DNA of 64,000 bases from Acidimicrobiales bacterium (GCA_020629695.1 JAHDCV010000005.1:9810-73809), one strand, 5' to 3'; shown: positions 42,949 through 51,771, counted from the stretch's first letter. Numbers and translations: made by a program. Notes: generated from the letters alone by a model not told the origin.

Positions 42949-43268
42949 CCGATACCCGCCGAGGATCCGTCCGCCGGGGCGGGCACCTCGATCGTGATCT
43001 CGAGGCCGAGCCGCCGCAGCACCCGGAAGAGGCGCTCGGTCTGGTCGGTCGAGATCCCCCGCTCGAGATTCGACAGGTACGACCGGTGGAGCCCGGCGGC
43101 CTCGGCGAGGTCGGCCTGGGTCATGCCGTTGGCGTCACGAGCGGCCCGGATGACCTCGCCCAGCACCGACGGATCGCGGACGACCCAGGTCTCGGCGCCG
43201 GCTGTCGGCTCGGGTTCCGACCCCGACACCGACGAGCCGACGAGTTCAGCGTCTTGATTTTCAGACAT
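42945..43268 (-). CDS. hipB: HipB-like XRE-family antitoxin/repressor
   Basis: A 107-aa protein. An acidic N-terminal arm (1-40) precedes a helix-turn-helix domain (LGEVIRAARDANGMTQADLAEAAGLHRSYLSNLERG) and a C-terminal tail for HipA contact. The start ATG 43268 is fixed by TAGAGT 7 nt upstream. Inverted repeats span the start and promoter (GTCTTGAT/ATCAAGAC arms at 43251-43258 and 43296-43303), as expected for autoregulation by HipBA. Confidence 0.9.
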   Translation of the reverse strand: MSENQDAELVGSSVSGSEPEPTAGAETWVVRDPSVLGEVIRAARDANGMTQADLAEAAGLHRSYLSNLERGISTDQTERLFRVLRRLGLEITIEVPAPADGSSAGIG

Positions 43269-43306
43269 GCCACACACTCTACAGGATGTCGGCAGATCAA
43301 GACATC
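43251..43306. promoter_or_regulatory. Candidate hipBA autoregulatory operator
   Basis: An 8-bp inverted repeat GTCTTGAT (43251-43258) and ATCAAGAC (43296-43303) encloses the promoter and start of hipB. A second pair GATGTC (43285-43290) and GACATC (43301-43306) overlaps it. Confidence 0.5.
43276..43281 (-). promoter_or_regulatory. -10 hexamer TAGAGT, leaderless
   Basis: It ends 7 nt before the ATG at 43268 of hipB. Confidence 0.6.
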
Positions 43307-43359
43307 ATGTGAATCGGTTCGAATGTCCCGAGATCCCGACACGTGCCAGACTCGCCCGC

Positions 43360-44505
43360 GTGAGCTTCGAGACCCGACCCGTCAGCCTCGCCTTCGACGA
43401 CGAGGCCATCACCGACCTCCACGCCCGACTGGACCGGGCCCGCCTGCCCTCGGCGGCACCCGGTGCCCCCTGGGCCTATGGCATCGAGTTGGACCTCCTC
43501 ACCGAAGCGCTCGACCACTGGCGCCACCACTACGACTGGCGCACGGCCGAGGCCGAGCTGAACTCGTGGAACCTGCACGAGTGCGAGATCCAGGGGGAGC
43601 GGATCGTCTTCGCCCACCTCCGCTCCGAGCGCGACGACGCCATGCCGCTGCTGCTCACCCACGGCTGGCCGGGCTCGATCATCGAGTTCGCCGACGTCAT
43701 CGCCGACCTCCGGGCACCGGAGCAGGACGACGACCCTGCGTTCCACCTCGTCATCCCGTGTCTGCCCGGGTTCGGACTCAGCGGTCCGACCGTGACGACC
43801 GGGGTGGGGCCGTCCCGGATCGCGACCATGTGGGCCGAGCTCATGGCCGGCCTCGGTTACGACCGATACGGCGCACAGGGGGGCGACTGGGGTGCCATCA
43901 TCACCGGCCATCTCGGACTCGCCGACCCCGAGCACTGTCTCGGCATCCACATCAACATGGTCACCGCACCGCCGAGCGAGGAGATGATGGCGGACATGAC
44001 CGAAGCCGAACAGGCGGCGCTCGGCGAACTCCTGCACTTCCAGACCCACGAGACCGGCTACCAGGCGATCCAGGGGACCAAACCCCAGACGCTCGCGGTC
44101 GGGTTGACCGATTCACCGGTGGGTCTGTGCGCCTGGATCCTCGAGAAGTTCTGGACGTGGTCGGACCACGGCGACGACCTGTGGGCCGACGTCGACAAGG
44201 ACCGGTTCTGCACCAACCTCATGCTCTACTGGCTCACCGACACGGTCGGTTCGGCAGCTCGGATCTACCACGAGTTCCAGCAGCACGAGCAGCGTGCACT
44301 CGCGACCGGGGTCGAGGTCCCGACCGCGGGGGCGATCTTCCCCCGTGAGATCTACAAGGCCTCCCGGCGATGGGCGTCGGCCCGATTCAACGTCACCCAT
44401 TGGAGCGAATTCGACCGCGGCGGCCACTTCGCCGCACTCGAGGAACCCGACCTGCTGGTGGCCGACATCCGGTCGTTCTTCGCCGACCCCGCCGGCGGCA
44501 ACTGA
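43360..44505 (+). CDS. Epoxide hydrolase (EHN type)
   Basis: A 381-aa alpha/beta-hydrolase with an N-terminal epoxide-hydrolase (EHN) domain (about 3-108) like microsomal epoxide hydrolase. It has oxyanion motif HGWPGS at 101-106, nucleophile D176 in GGDWG and catalytic H356 in GGHFAALEEP, so the active site looks complete. It would open epoxides to diols. The GTG at 43360 is fixed by CAGACT 7 nt upstream; a longer frame from 43267 would cross the hipB promoter. Confidence 0.93.
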   Translation: MSFETRPVSLAFDDEAITDLHARLDRARLPSAAPGAPWAYGIELDLLTEALDHWRHHYDWRTAEAELNSWNLHECEIQGERIVFAHLRSERDDAMPLLLTHGWPGSIIEFADVIADLRAPEQDDDPAFHLVIPCLPGFGLSGPTVTTGVGPSRIATMWAELMAGLGYDRYGAQGGDWGAIITGHLGLADPEHCLGIHINMVTAPPSEEMMADMTEAEQAALGELLHFQTHETGYQAIQGTKPQTLAVGLTDSPVGLCAWILEKFWTWSDHGDDLWADVDKDRFCTNLMLYWLTDTVGSAARIYHEFQQHEQRALATGVEVPTAGAIFPREIYKASRRWASARFNVTHWSEFDRGGHFAALEEPDLLVADIRSFFADPAGGN

Positions 44506-44570
44506 GTCGCCCACGACGTGGATTCCGCCGACGGTGGGGGTCCAACACAAACCCTCCGAGTCCTGCGAGC

Positions 44571-45128
44571 ATGGGCGGTCTGATGGATCGGATCGAGCGA
44601 CACGACGTCCTCAACGCGCTCGGGCTGGCCGTGGCCCTGGTCGTGATGGGCTTCATCATGCTCTGGGGACTCCGCGGCCTCGGCGGCGCCATCGGCGGCG
44701 TCATCGACACGGGTCCGGACGAGACCCTCGTCGAGGGGGAGACGACCACGGACGGGACCACGTCGACCTCCACGACCTCGACCACGCAGCCGACGTCGAC
44801 GACCACGACGACGTTGCCGCCCTCGACCCGTCCGCCGGCCGAAGTCACCGTGCTCGTCTCGAACGCCGCCCGTATCGGGGGCATCGCCGGCCGAGCCAGC
44901 GGCGCGATCGAATCGGCCGGATTCAACGTGCTCACTCCGACGAACAGCGACTCGCAGGACGCGTCCGAGGTGTATCACCTGCCGGAATACGCGACCGAAG
45001 CGCTCGACGTCGCCCGGGCCGTCAACATCGACGCTGCGAACCTCCGCCCGATGGACCAGCTCACCGCGGTCCAGCCGGGCACGGCCCACGTCGTGGTCGT
45101 GGTCGGTCGGGAGAACGCCGTTCCCTAG
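44571..45128 (+). CDS. Membrane-anchored LytR C-terminal-domain protein
   Basis: An about 185-aa protein with one N-terminal membrane helix (LGLAVALVVMGFIMLWGL, about 17-34), a Thr/Ser-rich linker (about 58-85) and a C-terminal LytR_C domain (VTVLVSNAARIGGIAG to AHVVVVVGREN). The domain occurs with or without LCP phosphotransferases in actinobacterial cell-wall proteins; no catalytic LCP domain is present here. The start is ATG 44571 or ATG 44583. The Thr run uses mixed ACG/ACC codons. Confidence 0.85.
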   Translation: MGGLMDRIERHDVLNALGLAVALVVMGFIMLWGLRGLGGAIGGVIDTGPDETLVEGETTTDGTTSTSTTSTTQPTSTTTTTLPPSTRPPAEVTVLVSNAARIGGIAGRASGAIESAGFNVLTPTNSDSQDASEVYHLPEYATEALDVARAVNIDAANLRPMDQLTAVQPGTAHVVVVVGRENAVP

Positions 45129-45132
45129 CGGC

Positions 45133-45630
45133 CTACCCCTCGTCGCTCGGCGTGAAGTCGATCGGCTCGCTCGGGAGATCGCCGGTCGCGAGCCGGGGGA
45201 GAAGCTCCGGCAACCACGGCGGCAGGAACGGCTCGGTACTGGCCACGACCTCGTCGACCGTCCACCATCGGTCCTCGCCGAACGCGAGCTCCTCGAGCCG
45301 CTCGAGGTGGCGGGGCCCACGATCGTCGGGTTCGTCGGTGAACGCGACGTGGATCACCTCGTCACTCTCGAAGTGGATCCCGGCGAAGTCGAACTCGACG
45401 TACTGGGTCGCCACGATCGGCCCCACCTCGAACGACCGGAGCCCGACCTCCTCCCGCAGTTCCCGGGCAGCGGCGTGCGCCGAGGCCTCACCCGGATCGA
45501 TGCCACCGCCGGGGATCTCCCACCAGGCTGGTTTGGAGGCGTCCGCTGGGTCGCGGCCCTGGATCAGGAGCACCCGCCCGGTTCCGTCGAGGGCGATCAC
45601 TCGGGCCGCAGGGCGTCGCATGGTCCACAC
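45133..45630 (-). CDS. NUDIX hydrolase
   Basis: A 165-aa protein with a full Nudix box GGIDPGEASAHAAARELREEVGL (about 44-66). It would hydrolyse a nucleoside-diphosphate-linked compound. The GTG at 45630 is chosen because TAGGTT lies 7 nt upstream; an ATG three codons later (45621) is the alternative. It is convergent with the LytR_C gene (4-nt gap) and divergent from the deacetylase. The substrate is unknown. Confidence 0.92.
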   Translation of the reverse strand: MWTMRRPAARVIALDGTGRVLLIQGRDPADASKPAWWEIPGGGIDPGEASAHAAARELREEVGLRSFEVGPIVATQYVEFDFAGIHFESDEVIHVAFTDEPDDRGPRHLERLEELAFGEDRWWTVDEVVASTEPFLPPWLPELLPRLATGDLPSEPIDFTPSDEG

Positions 45631-45637
45631 GACCCCC

Positions 45638-45643
45638 AACCTA
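45638..45643 (-). promoter_or_regulatory. -10 hexamer TAGGTT, leaderless
   Basis: It ends 7 nt before the GTG at 45630 of the Nudix gene. Confidence 0.6.
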
Positions 45644-45720
45644 GGCGGATCGACATCCCGACCCGGCGTTGAGCGAATCGACTCGCTCCGGCCTCGGCGT
45701 GGTGCCGGAATACTGGTCCG

Positions 45721-46941
45721 GTGCGGAAACGGCGGATCGGTTTCGTGCTGGCATCGACGATGCTGGCGTTGTCCAGTGCTCTCGCGACCCCGTCGGCCGG
45801 GGCCGACGAGCGACCGGTCGTCTATCTGACCTTCGACGACGGCCCGAGCGCCGGATCGGTGACGACCGAGCTGCTCGCCGTGCTCGCCGAGCACGGAGCG
45901 ATCGCGACCTTCTTCGTGCAGGCACCCGATGTGCGAGCCGACCCCGCTGCGGTGGCGGCGATCGTGGCCGGCGGTCACGCCATCGGCAACCACGCCGACA
46001 GTCACGACAACGTGCTCGGCTACGGGCTGGGCACATCGGGGAAGTCGCTCGACGACCTCCGGGCGAGGTTCGCCGCGACCGAGTCGGCACTGGCAACCGC
46101 AGGGGCTCCGGCGTCGCAGTGCTGGCGTGCCCCGTTCGGAGCGACCGACGCGAACGCGGATGCGGTGGCGGCCGAGCTCGGCTTCGGCGACGCCGCCATC
46201 CGCTGGTATCTCGATCCGAAGGACTGGGACGCAGACGTATCGGCCGCCGACATCCGCCGAACCCTCGACCGGGTCGTCGACCGTGACATCGTGCTCATGC
46301 ACGACGGCCAAGGCGACCACACGGCGACGCTCGAGGCGGTGCGGTCGTTCCTCACCGATCGTGGCGACGAGTTCCGGTTCGCGGCCCTGCCGCAGTGTCT
46401 CGGCCAGGCGGCACCCCAACCGCCCGACACGAACGCACGGCCCCCGGAGCAGAACGTCGATCCGGCACCGGTCGACCCGGCACCGGTCGACCCACCCGCC
46501 GACCCCGACCCGACCGAGCCGGAGGTCGTCTGTGGCGGGACCCCGTCGAGTGACTACGCAACCGAAGTCGACGCCGACGCCGACGCCGCCCAGATCTGGC
46601 GCCTCTACCTCGCCCACTTCCGCCGGCAGCCGGACAGCGCCGGGTTCGCCTATTGGCTCGGCCTGAAGCGCAGCGGTCTGACCTTGCCGGACATGGCCCA
46701 ACAGTTCCAGGCGTCGAAGGAGTTCGACCTGACCTACGGCGCGCTCACGAACCTCGGGTTCGTCGACCTCCTGTACGACAACGTGTTGTGCCGCGACCAC
46801 GACACCGACGGCCGCAACTACTGGGTCTCGGAACTCGAGGCCGGCTTGACCCGCCATGACATGCTGATCCTCATGTCGGAATCGACCGAGTACCTCCGCC
46901 GCACCGGGACCCGCTGGTCGGCCACGGGAAGCCCCTCCTGA
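45721..46941 (+). CDS. Secreted polysaccharide deacetylase with DUF4214 domain
   Basis: A 406-aa exported protein. A signal peptide (RKRRIGFVLASTMLALSSALATPSAGA) is followed by a NodB domain (about 33-235) with TFDDGP at 37-42, metal His H91 and H95 (GNHADSH), RAPFG and MHDG. A Pro/Asp linker with PAPVDPAPVDP follows, then DUF4214 (about 280-395, IWRLYLAHFRRQPDSAGFAYW). DUF4214 is found on secreted and S-layer-type proteins, so it may anchor the deacetylase to a surface matrix (inference). The GTG start has AATACT 6 nt before it. It overlaps the next gene by 1 nt. Confidence 0.88.
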   Translation: MRKRRIGFVLASTMLALSSALATPSAGADERPVVYLTFDDGPSAGSVTTELLAVLAEHGAIATFFVQAPDVRADPAAVAAIVAGGHAIGNHADSHDNVLGYGLGTSGKSLDDLRARFAATESALATAGAPASQCWRAPFGATDANADAVAAELGFGDAAIRWYLDPKDWDADVSAADIRRTLDRVVDRDIVLMHDGQGDHTATLEAVRSFLTDRGDEFRFAALPQCLGQAAPQPPDTNARPPEQNVDPAPVDPAPVDPPADPDPTEPEVVCGGTPSSDYATEVDADADAAQIWRLYLAHFRRQPDSAGFAYWLGLKRSGLTLPDMAQQFQASKEFDLTYGALTNLGFVDLLYDNVLCRDHDTDGRNYWVSELEAGLTRHDMLILMSESTEYLRRTGTRWSATGSPS

Positions 46942-47615
46942 TGGGCCGGGCAGCGGAGCGCCTCCGGGTCCTCACCGATCAGGCCCGGTCGGGCGACTGG
47001 TCCGGCGCGGCCGCCGACCTCCGTCGCTGGATCCGATCCGACACCGTCTCCGCGCAGATGCGCCGGGACTTCTCGGTCCCGTTCGAGCCGAAGCCGGCCG
47101 AGGTCGCCCTGACCGCCGTGCCCCTCGACGACGACCTCGCCCGCAAGCTGTTCGACGTCGACGTGAGCCCCCAGGATCGGGTCTATCTCGAACGCCGACG
47201 TTCGTTCTGGGAGACCGGGTTCGACGGCGGCTTCGTCGCCGTCACCGACGATGGCGACCCCGCCTACCTGCAGTGGCTCATCCCGAATCGCCAGCACGAT
47301 CTCGTGACCGACTACTTCGGCCCGCTCTTTCCCGACCTCGGTCCGGATGGGCTCGTGGTCGAGGGTGCCTGGGTCCCACCGGCATACCGGAAGAAGAAGG
47401 TGATGGGGGAGGGTTTGTCGCTCGTCTCCGAAGCGGCGGCCGCCCACTTCGGCGCCGCCTCGGCGACCTGTTTCCCGGAGGCGGGGAACAAGGGCGCGGT
47501 CCGTGGCTCGCAGGCCGGTGGCTACGTCATCGAGGGGCGCCGGATCGATTCCTGGCGGTTGGCCCGACGCTCGGTTCACTTCGAGGCCTGCACCGCCGCA
47601 GACCTCGGCTACTGA
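46941..47615 (+). CDS. GNAT-like acyltransferase (tentative)
   Basis: A 224-aa soluble protein. Residues about 80-205 follow a GNAT-like order: GFDGGFVAVTDDGDPAYLQWLI, then LVVEGAWVPPAYRKKKVMGEGLSLVSEAAAAHFG. The PPAYRKKKVMGEGL segment would be a modified acetyl-CoA pyrophosphate loop (normally Q/RxxGxG/A). A late Cys-containing strand SATCFPEAGNKGAVRGSQAGGY is like other N-acyltransferases. It is coupled to the deacetylase gene by TGATG, so the target could be a sugar or surface compound; this is inference. Confidence 0.6.
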   Translation: MGRAAERLRVLTDQARSGDWSGAAADLRRWIRSDTVSAQMRRDFSVPFEPKPAEVALTAVPLDDDLARKLFDVDVSPQDRVYLERRRSFWETGFDGGFVAVTDDGDPAYLQWLIPNRQHDLVTDYFGPLFPDLGPDGLVVEGAWVPPAYRKKKVMGEGLSLVSEAAAAHFGAASATCFPEAGNKGAVRGSQAGGYVIEGRRIDSWRLARRSVHFEACTAADLGY

Positions 47616-47643
47616 CCGGATCCGCAGCGGCCAGACTGGGCCG

Positions 47644-48540
47644 ATGCAGCACCCACCCGCCGACCGACAGATCGACGCCGATCAGCTGCGAGCCGAACTG
47701 GCGGCGGCCGATCCCCGTCTTCCCGTCGACGAGCTCGAGCTGGTCGCGCACGGCTGGGACAACGAGATGTGGCGGCTCTCGGACGATCTGGCCGTGCGGG
47801 TCGCCCGCCGGACCTCCGCGCTCGAGTTGCTCACGATCGAGTCCGTCTGGCTGCCCCGCATGCCCTCGATCGATCCCGTCCTCGCTCCGGTCCCCGTCCT
47901 GAGCGGTCCCGCCGATCCGGACGGCCGGGTCCCGTGGATCGTGGTTCCTTGGATCGAAGGGACGGATCTCCGGCACCACACACCCGCGGCGCTCCCGATC
48001 GCCGATGACCTCGGCGTGACGCTCGCCCGTCTCCATCAGCCGGCACCGACCGACGCCCCACGGAACCCGGTGCGCGGCGTGCCGCTCGGCGATCGAGCCG
48101 ATCGTGTCGTGCAGAACGTCACCGACCTCGGGCACCCGGACCTGGCCGAGCCGATCGGACGTCGAGCAACGACGCTCGCTCCGATGGTCGGGCCGGAGCG
48201 ATGGCTCCACGGCGACGTCCACCCCGGCAACATGCTGGCGAACGCCGGACTCGACCGACTCGTCGGACTCATCGACTTCGGCGACCTCGGACGGGGCGAC
48301 GTGGCCAGCGACCTCGCGGGTGCGTGGGTGTTGTTCGACGAGCCCGGACGGTCCCGGTTCCGGTCGGCCTACGAGACCCACCGGCCCGAGGCGCGAACCG
48401 ACGTCGACCTGTGGCGACGCGCCGAGTGGTGGGCGGTGAGTTTCACGACCGCCGTCTTCGCCATCGCACCGCAGGGCCCGCTCGGCGAGAGGTGTCGGGT
48501 GGTCTGGGACGAGCTCCGTCCACTCGTGGCGAGGTGGTGA
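47644..48540 (+). CDS. Aminoglycoside-phosphotransferase-family kinase
   Basis: A 298-aa APH/choline-kinase-fold protein with HGDVHPGN (catalytic loop) and LIDFGDLGRGDVASDLA (metal-binding). The N-terminal ELVAHGWDNEMWRLSDDLAVRVAR is the nucleotide loop region. Such chromosomal members phosphorylate varied small molecules, and resistance is not implied. It starts at ATG 47644, with CAGACT 6 nt upstream. It is convergent with the TauD gene. Confidence 0.9.
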   Translation: MQHPPADRQIDADQLRAELAAADPRLPVDELELVAHGWDNEMWRLSDDLAVRVARRTSALELLTIESVWLPRMPSIDPVLAPVPVLSGPADPDGRVPWIVVPWIEGTDLRHHTPAALPIADDLGVTLARLHQPAPTDAPRNPVRGVPLGDRADRVVQNVTDLGHPDLAEPIGRRATTLAPMVGPERWLHGDVHPGNMLANAGLDRLVGLIDFGDLGRGDVASDLAGAWVLFDEPGRSRFRSAYETHRPEARTDVDLWRRAEWWAVSFTTAVFAIAPQGPLGERCRVVWDELRPLVARW

Positions 48541-48544
48541 GGGC

Positions 48545-49444
48545 TCAGCGCACGTCGGCGTTGTAGCCGATCGTCGTGCGATGCAGCAGCCGTTCGTGGC
48601 CGTCGTAGCCCCCCGTGGCCCGGTGCAGCACGCAGCGGTTGTCCCACATGAGGAGCATGTCCGGCTCCCACACGTGCGAATACCGGAATCGTTCGTCGTG
48701 TTGCAGCCCGTAGATCTCGCCGAGCCGCCCATGGTCGAGCTCGACCGTGGCGGCCTCGTCCGCCGGGATGAACCGACGCCCGTCGTCCGGCTCGGCGACG
48801 CCGATGATGTAGCCGAGACAGCTGTACAGCGTGCGGCGTCCGGTCTCGGGGTGCACCCGGACCAACGGGTGGCGCTGCATGGCGTAGGCCGCCGACGACG
48901 GGCGGATCGCCATGCTCCGATCATCGGGGTCGCCCTCGCCGTAGAGCCCGTCGGGTGCGTACCCACCGCGTGCCGAATGCCAGACGTCGGTGGCGTCGGC
49001 CCACGCACGGAGGTCCTCGGGCAAGGCCTCGTAGACGGCGTACTGGTCGACGAATTCGGTGTTCCCCCCGACCGGCGGCACGATGCGGCTGTGGAGGCAG
49101 GTCCCGTCGGGGCCGAACTCCTGGAAGGTCCAGTCGGCGTGCCAGTTCTCGGCGAACAACGGTGACGTCTCGTTCGCGCCCCGCTGGATCGCGGCGATGT
49201 GGTGGCGCCCCTCGATCGCCGCGAAGAACGGGTCCTCCCCGAACGGGCCGAAGCGGAGCGTGAATCGTTCGAGGTCGTCGTCGTTCATCGGCTGGTCGGG
49301 AAAGGCGAGCACCTGATGCTCGAGCCATGCCGCTCGGATCGCGGCGACCTGCTCGTCGGTCAGCGGCGCGGTCAGGTCGACGCCACGCACCGCCGCGCCG
49401 ATCGGCGCTCCGGAGGGTCGGATGTCCAGTTTCGCGTCGGCCAT
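48545..49444 (-). CDS. TauD/TfdA-family 2-oxoglutarate dioxygenase
   Basis: A 299-aa non-heme iron dioxygenase. The iron motif is in NWHADWTF (HxD), the distal His and 2-oxoglutarate Arg lie in NRCVLHRATGGYDGHERLLHRTTI, and the N-terminal GAAVRGVDLTAPLTDEQVAAIRAAWLEHQVLAFPDQ is typical. TAGCTT 6 nt before the ATG overlaps the stop codon of the MFS gene upstream, so it may be transcribed both from there and by itself. The substrate (taurine, chlorophenoxy acid or other) is unknown. Confidence 0.92.
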   Translation of the reverse strand: MADAKLDIRPSGAPIGAAVRGVDLTAPLTDEQVAAIRAAWLEHQVLAFPDQPMNDDDLERFTLRFGPFGEDPFFAAIEGRHHIAAIQRGANETSPLFAENWHADWTFQEFGPDGTCLHSRIVPPVGGNTEFVDQYAVYEALPEDLRAWADATDVWHSARGGYAPDGLYGEGDPDDRSMAIRPSSAAYAMQRHPLVRVHPETGRRTLYSCLGYIIGVAEPDDGRRFIPADEAATVELDHGRLGEIYGLQHDERFRYSHVWEPDMLLMWDNRCVLHRATGGYDGHERLLHRTTIGYNADVR

Positions 49445-49450
49445 GTGGCC

Positions 49451-49456
49451 AAGCTA
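49451..49456 (-). promoter_or_regulatory. -10 hexamer TAGCTT, leaderless
   Basis: It ends 6 nt before the ATG at 49444 and overlaps the stop codon of the upstream MFS gene. Confidence 0.6.
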
Positions 49457-50731
49457 CGAACCACCCGAAGGTGCGTCCAGCTCCGGCGCACCCCGTGTCT
49501 CGCCGACGACCACGATCAACCAGACGACGGCGACCGCCAACATCGCGCCGAGCGCGGCCGCGGAGGTCCCCAGTCCGGCGGCGTCGGCGATCAATCCGAC
49601 GAGCAGCGGCCCGACGAACTTCCCGATGTCGGAGACCGTGGCGATGGCGGCGAGGAACGGACCGGGATCGTCCGCAGGAGCGAGATCGCTCGACAACGTG
49701 AGCATCGTGCCCGAGGCCAACCCGTTGCCGACACCGATCACGATGCTCGCGCCGATCGCCGTGCCCGCGTTGTCGGCGAAGGCGAGCCAGAACAGCCCGG
49801 CCGCCATCAACCCGTAGGCCGGGACCATGCACCAGAGGCGACCGAAGCGGTCCATCGTCGCACCCGCCGCGGGGAACAGGATCAGCTCGGCGGCGAGGCC
49901 CAGGGAGATGACGAGGCCGACCTCGGCGACGTTGAGCCCCACCTCGTCCAGCAGGAGCGGCAGCACGAGGAGTCGGCCGGAACGTGCCCCGGTGACGAGC
50001 GCAGCGGCGACACCACCGCGGAGCAGAGCCGGGCCGGCGCTGCTCAGGCTCGCCCGGATGCCGGGCCGTTCGTCGATGCCGGCCGGCGCGAGCAACCGGT
50101 GCTCGGCCCGACGACGGGGGAACAGGGCGACCCCGGCGAGGGCGACCGCCCCGGCAGCGATGAACGCGGCGCCGAACCCGAACACCTCCGCGACCAGACC
50201 ACCGAGGGCGGGGCCGACGACCAGTCCGACCCGGGCGGTGCCTCCCATCAACGCCATCGCCCGACCCCGACGGGCGACCGGCTGGGTCGTGGTCAACATG
50301 GCCTGACGTGAGAGTCGGATCGCCGTGCTCGCCGCACCGGCGAGCAGACGCAGCAGAGCGACGACCGCGGCCAGTGCCAGCAGTGGCCGGACCGCCGTGG
50401 CGGGGGCGAGGAGGGCGGCCGAAGCCGCCAGTGCGCCGACCGCCACCATGAGCACACGGTCCTCTCCGAGACGACGGATCAGGACGGCGACGGGCAGCCC
50501 TCCGGCCATCGATCCGATGCCCGAGATCGCGAGGAGCAGACCGACGATCGTGGTCGACAGTCCGGCTCGCTCGAGCACGAGCGGGAAGGTGGCCGCCAGG
50601 ACGCCGGAGCTGGCGGCGAACCCGAACCACGGGAGGTAGACGGCGGGCGCGAGACGGAGCAGCAACGTCGGCGAGCCGACGGGACGGTTCGCATCGACCC
50701 CGTCGATGGGCGGGGGAGTGGTGGCGCTCAC
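49454..50731 (-). CDS. MFS transporter
   Basis: A 425-aa protein with about twelve membrane helices. LPVAVLIRRLGEDRVLM is the loop after helix 2, and Arg/Ala-rich cytoplasmic loops include RRRAEHRLLAPAG. It lies 9 nt upstream of the TauD-like gene, so it may import that enzyme's substrate or export a product (inference). It starts at GTG 50731; a TACGGT hexamer sits 9 nt upstream. It is divergent from the asparaginase. Confidence 0.88.
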   Translation of the reverse strand: MSATTPPPIDGVDANRPVGSPTLLLRLAPAVYLPWFGFAASSGVLAATFPLVLERAGLSTTIVGLLLAISGIGSMAGGLPVAVLIRRLGEDRVLMVAVGALAASAALLAPATAVRPLLALAAVVALLRLLAGAASTAIRLSRQAMLTTTQPVARRGRAMALMGGTARVGLVVGPALGGLVAEVFGFGAAFIAAGAVALAGVALFPRRRAEHRLLAPAGIDERPGIRASLSSAGPALLRGGVAAALVTGARSGRLLVLPLLLDEVGLNVAEVGLVISLGLAAELILFPAAGATMDRFGRLWCMVPAYGLMAAGLFWLAFADNAGTAIGASIVIGVGNGLASGTMLTLSSDLAPADDPGPFLAAIATVSDIGKFVGPLLVGLIADAAGLGTSAAALGAMLAVAVVWLIVVVGETRGAPELDAPSGGS

Positions 50732-50775
50732 GCGGATCGGACCGTAACGGGTCGGACATCGGGGACCGCCGCCCG

Positions 50776-50781
50776 TAGCTT
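50776..50781 (+). promoter_or_regulatory. -10 hexamer TAGCTT, leaderless
   Basis: It ends 6 nt before the ATG at 50788 of the asparaginase gene. Confidence 0.6.
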
Positions 50782-50787
50782 GTCCCG

Positions 50788-51771
50788 ATGACGACCAGCC
50801 GGGCGACCGACCCCCTCCGCGTGGTTCGCCGACGCGGTGACCACGACGAGTCCGAGCACGTGATCGACGCCGTGCTCTGCGACGCGGACGGCACGACGGT
50901 TCGTTCCTGGGGTGACCCGGATCGGCTCGTCATGGCCCGATCGGCCATCAAGACGATCCAGGCGCTGCCGCTGGTGGCCTCGGGGGCGGCAGACGCGCTC
51001 GGGGTGACCGACGACGAACTCGCGCTGGCGTGCTCGAGCCACAGCGGCAGCGCACGCCACGTGGCGGCCGTCCGGGCCTGGCTCGACCGAATCGGACTGA
51101 CCGATGGGCTCGAGTGTGGGCCCGACCTGCCTCTCGGGGTCGAGGACCGGAGCCGCTGGCTCGGGTCCGGACACGCACCAGCTCGGATCGCCAACTGCTG
51201 CTCGGGCAAACACGCCGGGTTCCTCACCGTCGCCGCGCATCGTGGGGTCGATCCGTCGGGCTATCTCGACGCCGATCATCCGGTGATGGCCGAGGTGATC
51301 GCCGCGGTCGCGACCGCGGTGGGTGTCGACCCCCGCCGGGCACCACGGGGGAGCGACGGTTGCGGCATCCCGACGATGGCGCTGCCCCTGACCGCACAAG
51401 CCGGCGCGATGGCCCGATTGGTCGCCGGCCGGCTCGGCGACGAGGCACTCGACGCCGCCGCACGGCGCATCGTGCACGCGCACCTCGGCCGGGCGTGGTG
51501 GGTCGCCGGCGACGGTCGACCCGAGGTCTTCATCGAGACCAACGAGCGCGAGCCGATCGTCAGCAAGGGCGGCGCCGACGGTGTCTTCTTCGCCGCTCTG
51601 GTCGATCGAGGTCAGGGCCTCGCCCTCAAGGTCCGATCCGGCAGCGACCTCGCCGCCGAGCAGGCGATCATCCACCTGCTCGGCGAGCTCGGCGCCATCG
51701 ACGCCTCGGGCTGGACGGCGACGTTCACGAACAAAGACGGCGCACCGGCGGGCCGATTCGAGGTCCGCTGA
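50788..51771 (+). CDS. L-asparaginase II family (Rhizobium etli AnsA type)
   Basis: A 327-aa enzyme of the Asparaginase_II family, unrelated to the E. coli enzymes. The hallmarks are LACSSHSGSARHVAAVRAWLDRIGL, NCCSGKHAGFL (CSGKH catalytic region) and GSDGCGIPTMALPL. It would hydrolyse asparagine to aspartate and ammonia. TAGCTT lies 6 nt before the ATG. The MmcQ/YjbR gene follows with its own TACGAT promoter. Confidence 0.92.
   Translation: MTTSRATDPLRVVRRRGDHDESEHVIDAVLCDADGTTVRSWGDPDRLVMARSAIKTIQALPLVASGAADALGVTDDELALACSSHSGSARHVAAVRAWLDRIGLTDGLECGPDLPLGVEDRSRWLGSGHAPARIANCCSGKHAGFLTVAAHRGVDPSGYLDADHPVMAEVIAAVATAVGVDPRRAPRGSDGCGIPTMALPLTAQAGAMARLVAGRLGDEALDAAARRIVHAHLGRAWWVAGDGRPEVFIETNEREPIVSKGGADGVFFAALVDRGQGLALKVRSGSDLAAEQAIIHLLGELGAIDASGWTATFTNKDGAPAGRFEVR

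Noticed and set aside
44755-44830. Repetitive ACG/ACC tract
   Set aside because: It encodes the Thr/Ser linker of the LytR_C protein with irregular codons; not a DNA satellite or regulatory repeat.
46455-46495. 15-bp tandem repeat cggcaccggtcgacc
   Set aside because: It is in frame and encodes PAPVDPAPVDP, a protein linker in the deacetylase.
45631-46857. 409-residue N-terminal extension of the Nudix protein
   Set aside because: It is antisense to the deacetylase gene, and a TAGGTT promoter fixes the start at 45630.
47644-48540. Possible aminoglycoside-resistance gene
   Set aside because: It has the APH kinase fold, but it is chromosomal, in native codon use, with no mobile context; a general small-molecule kinase is the safer call.
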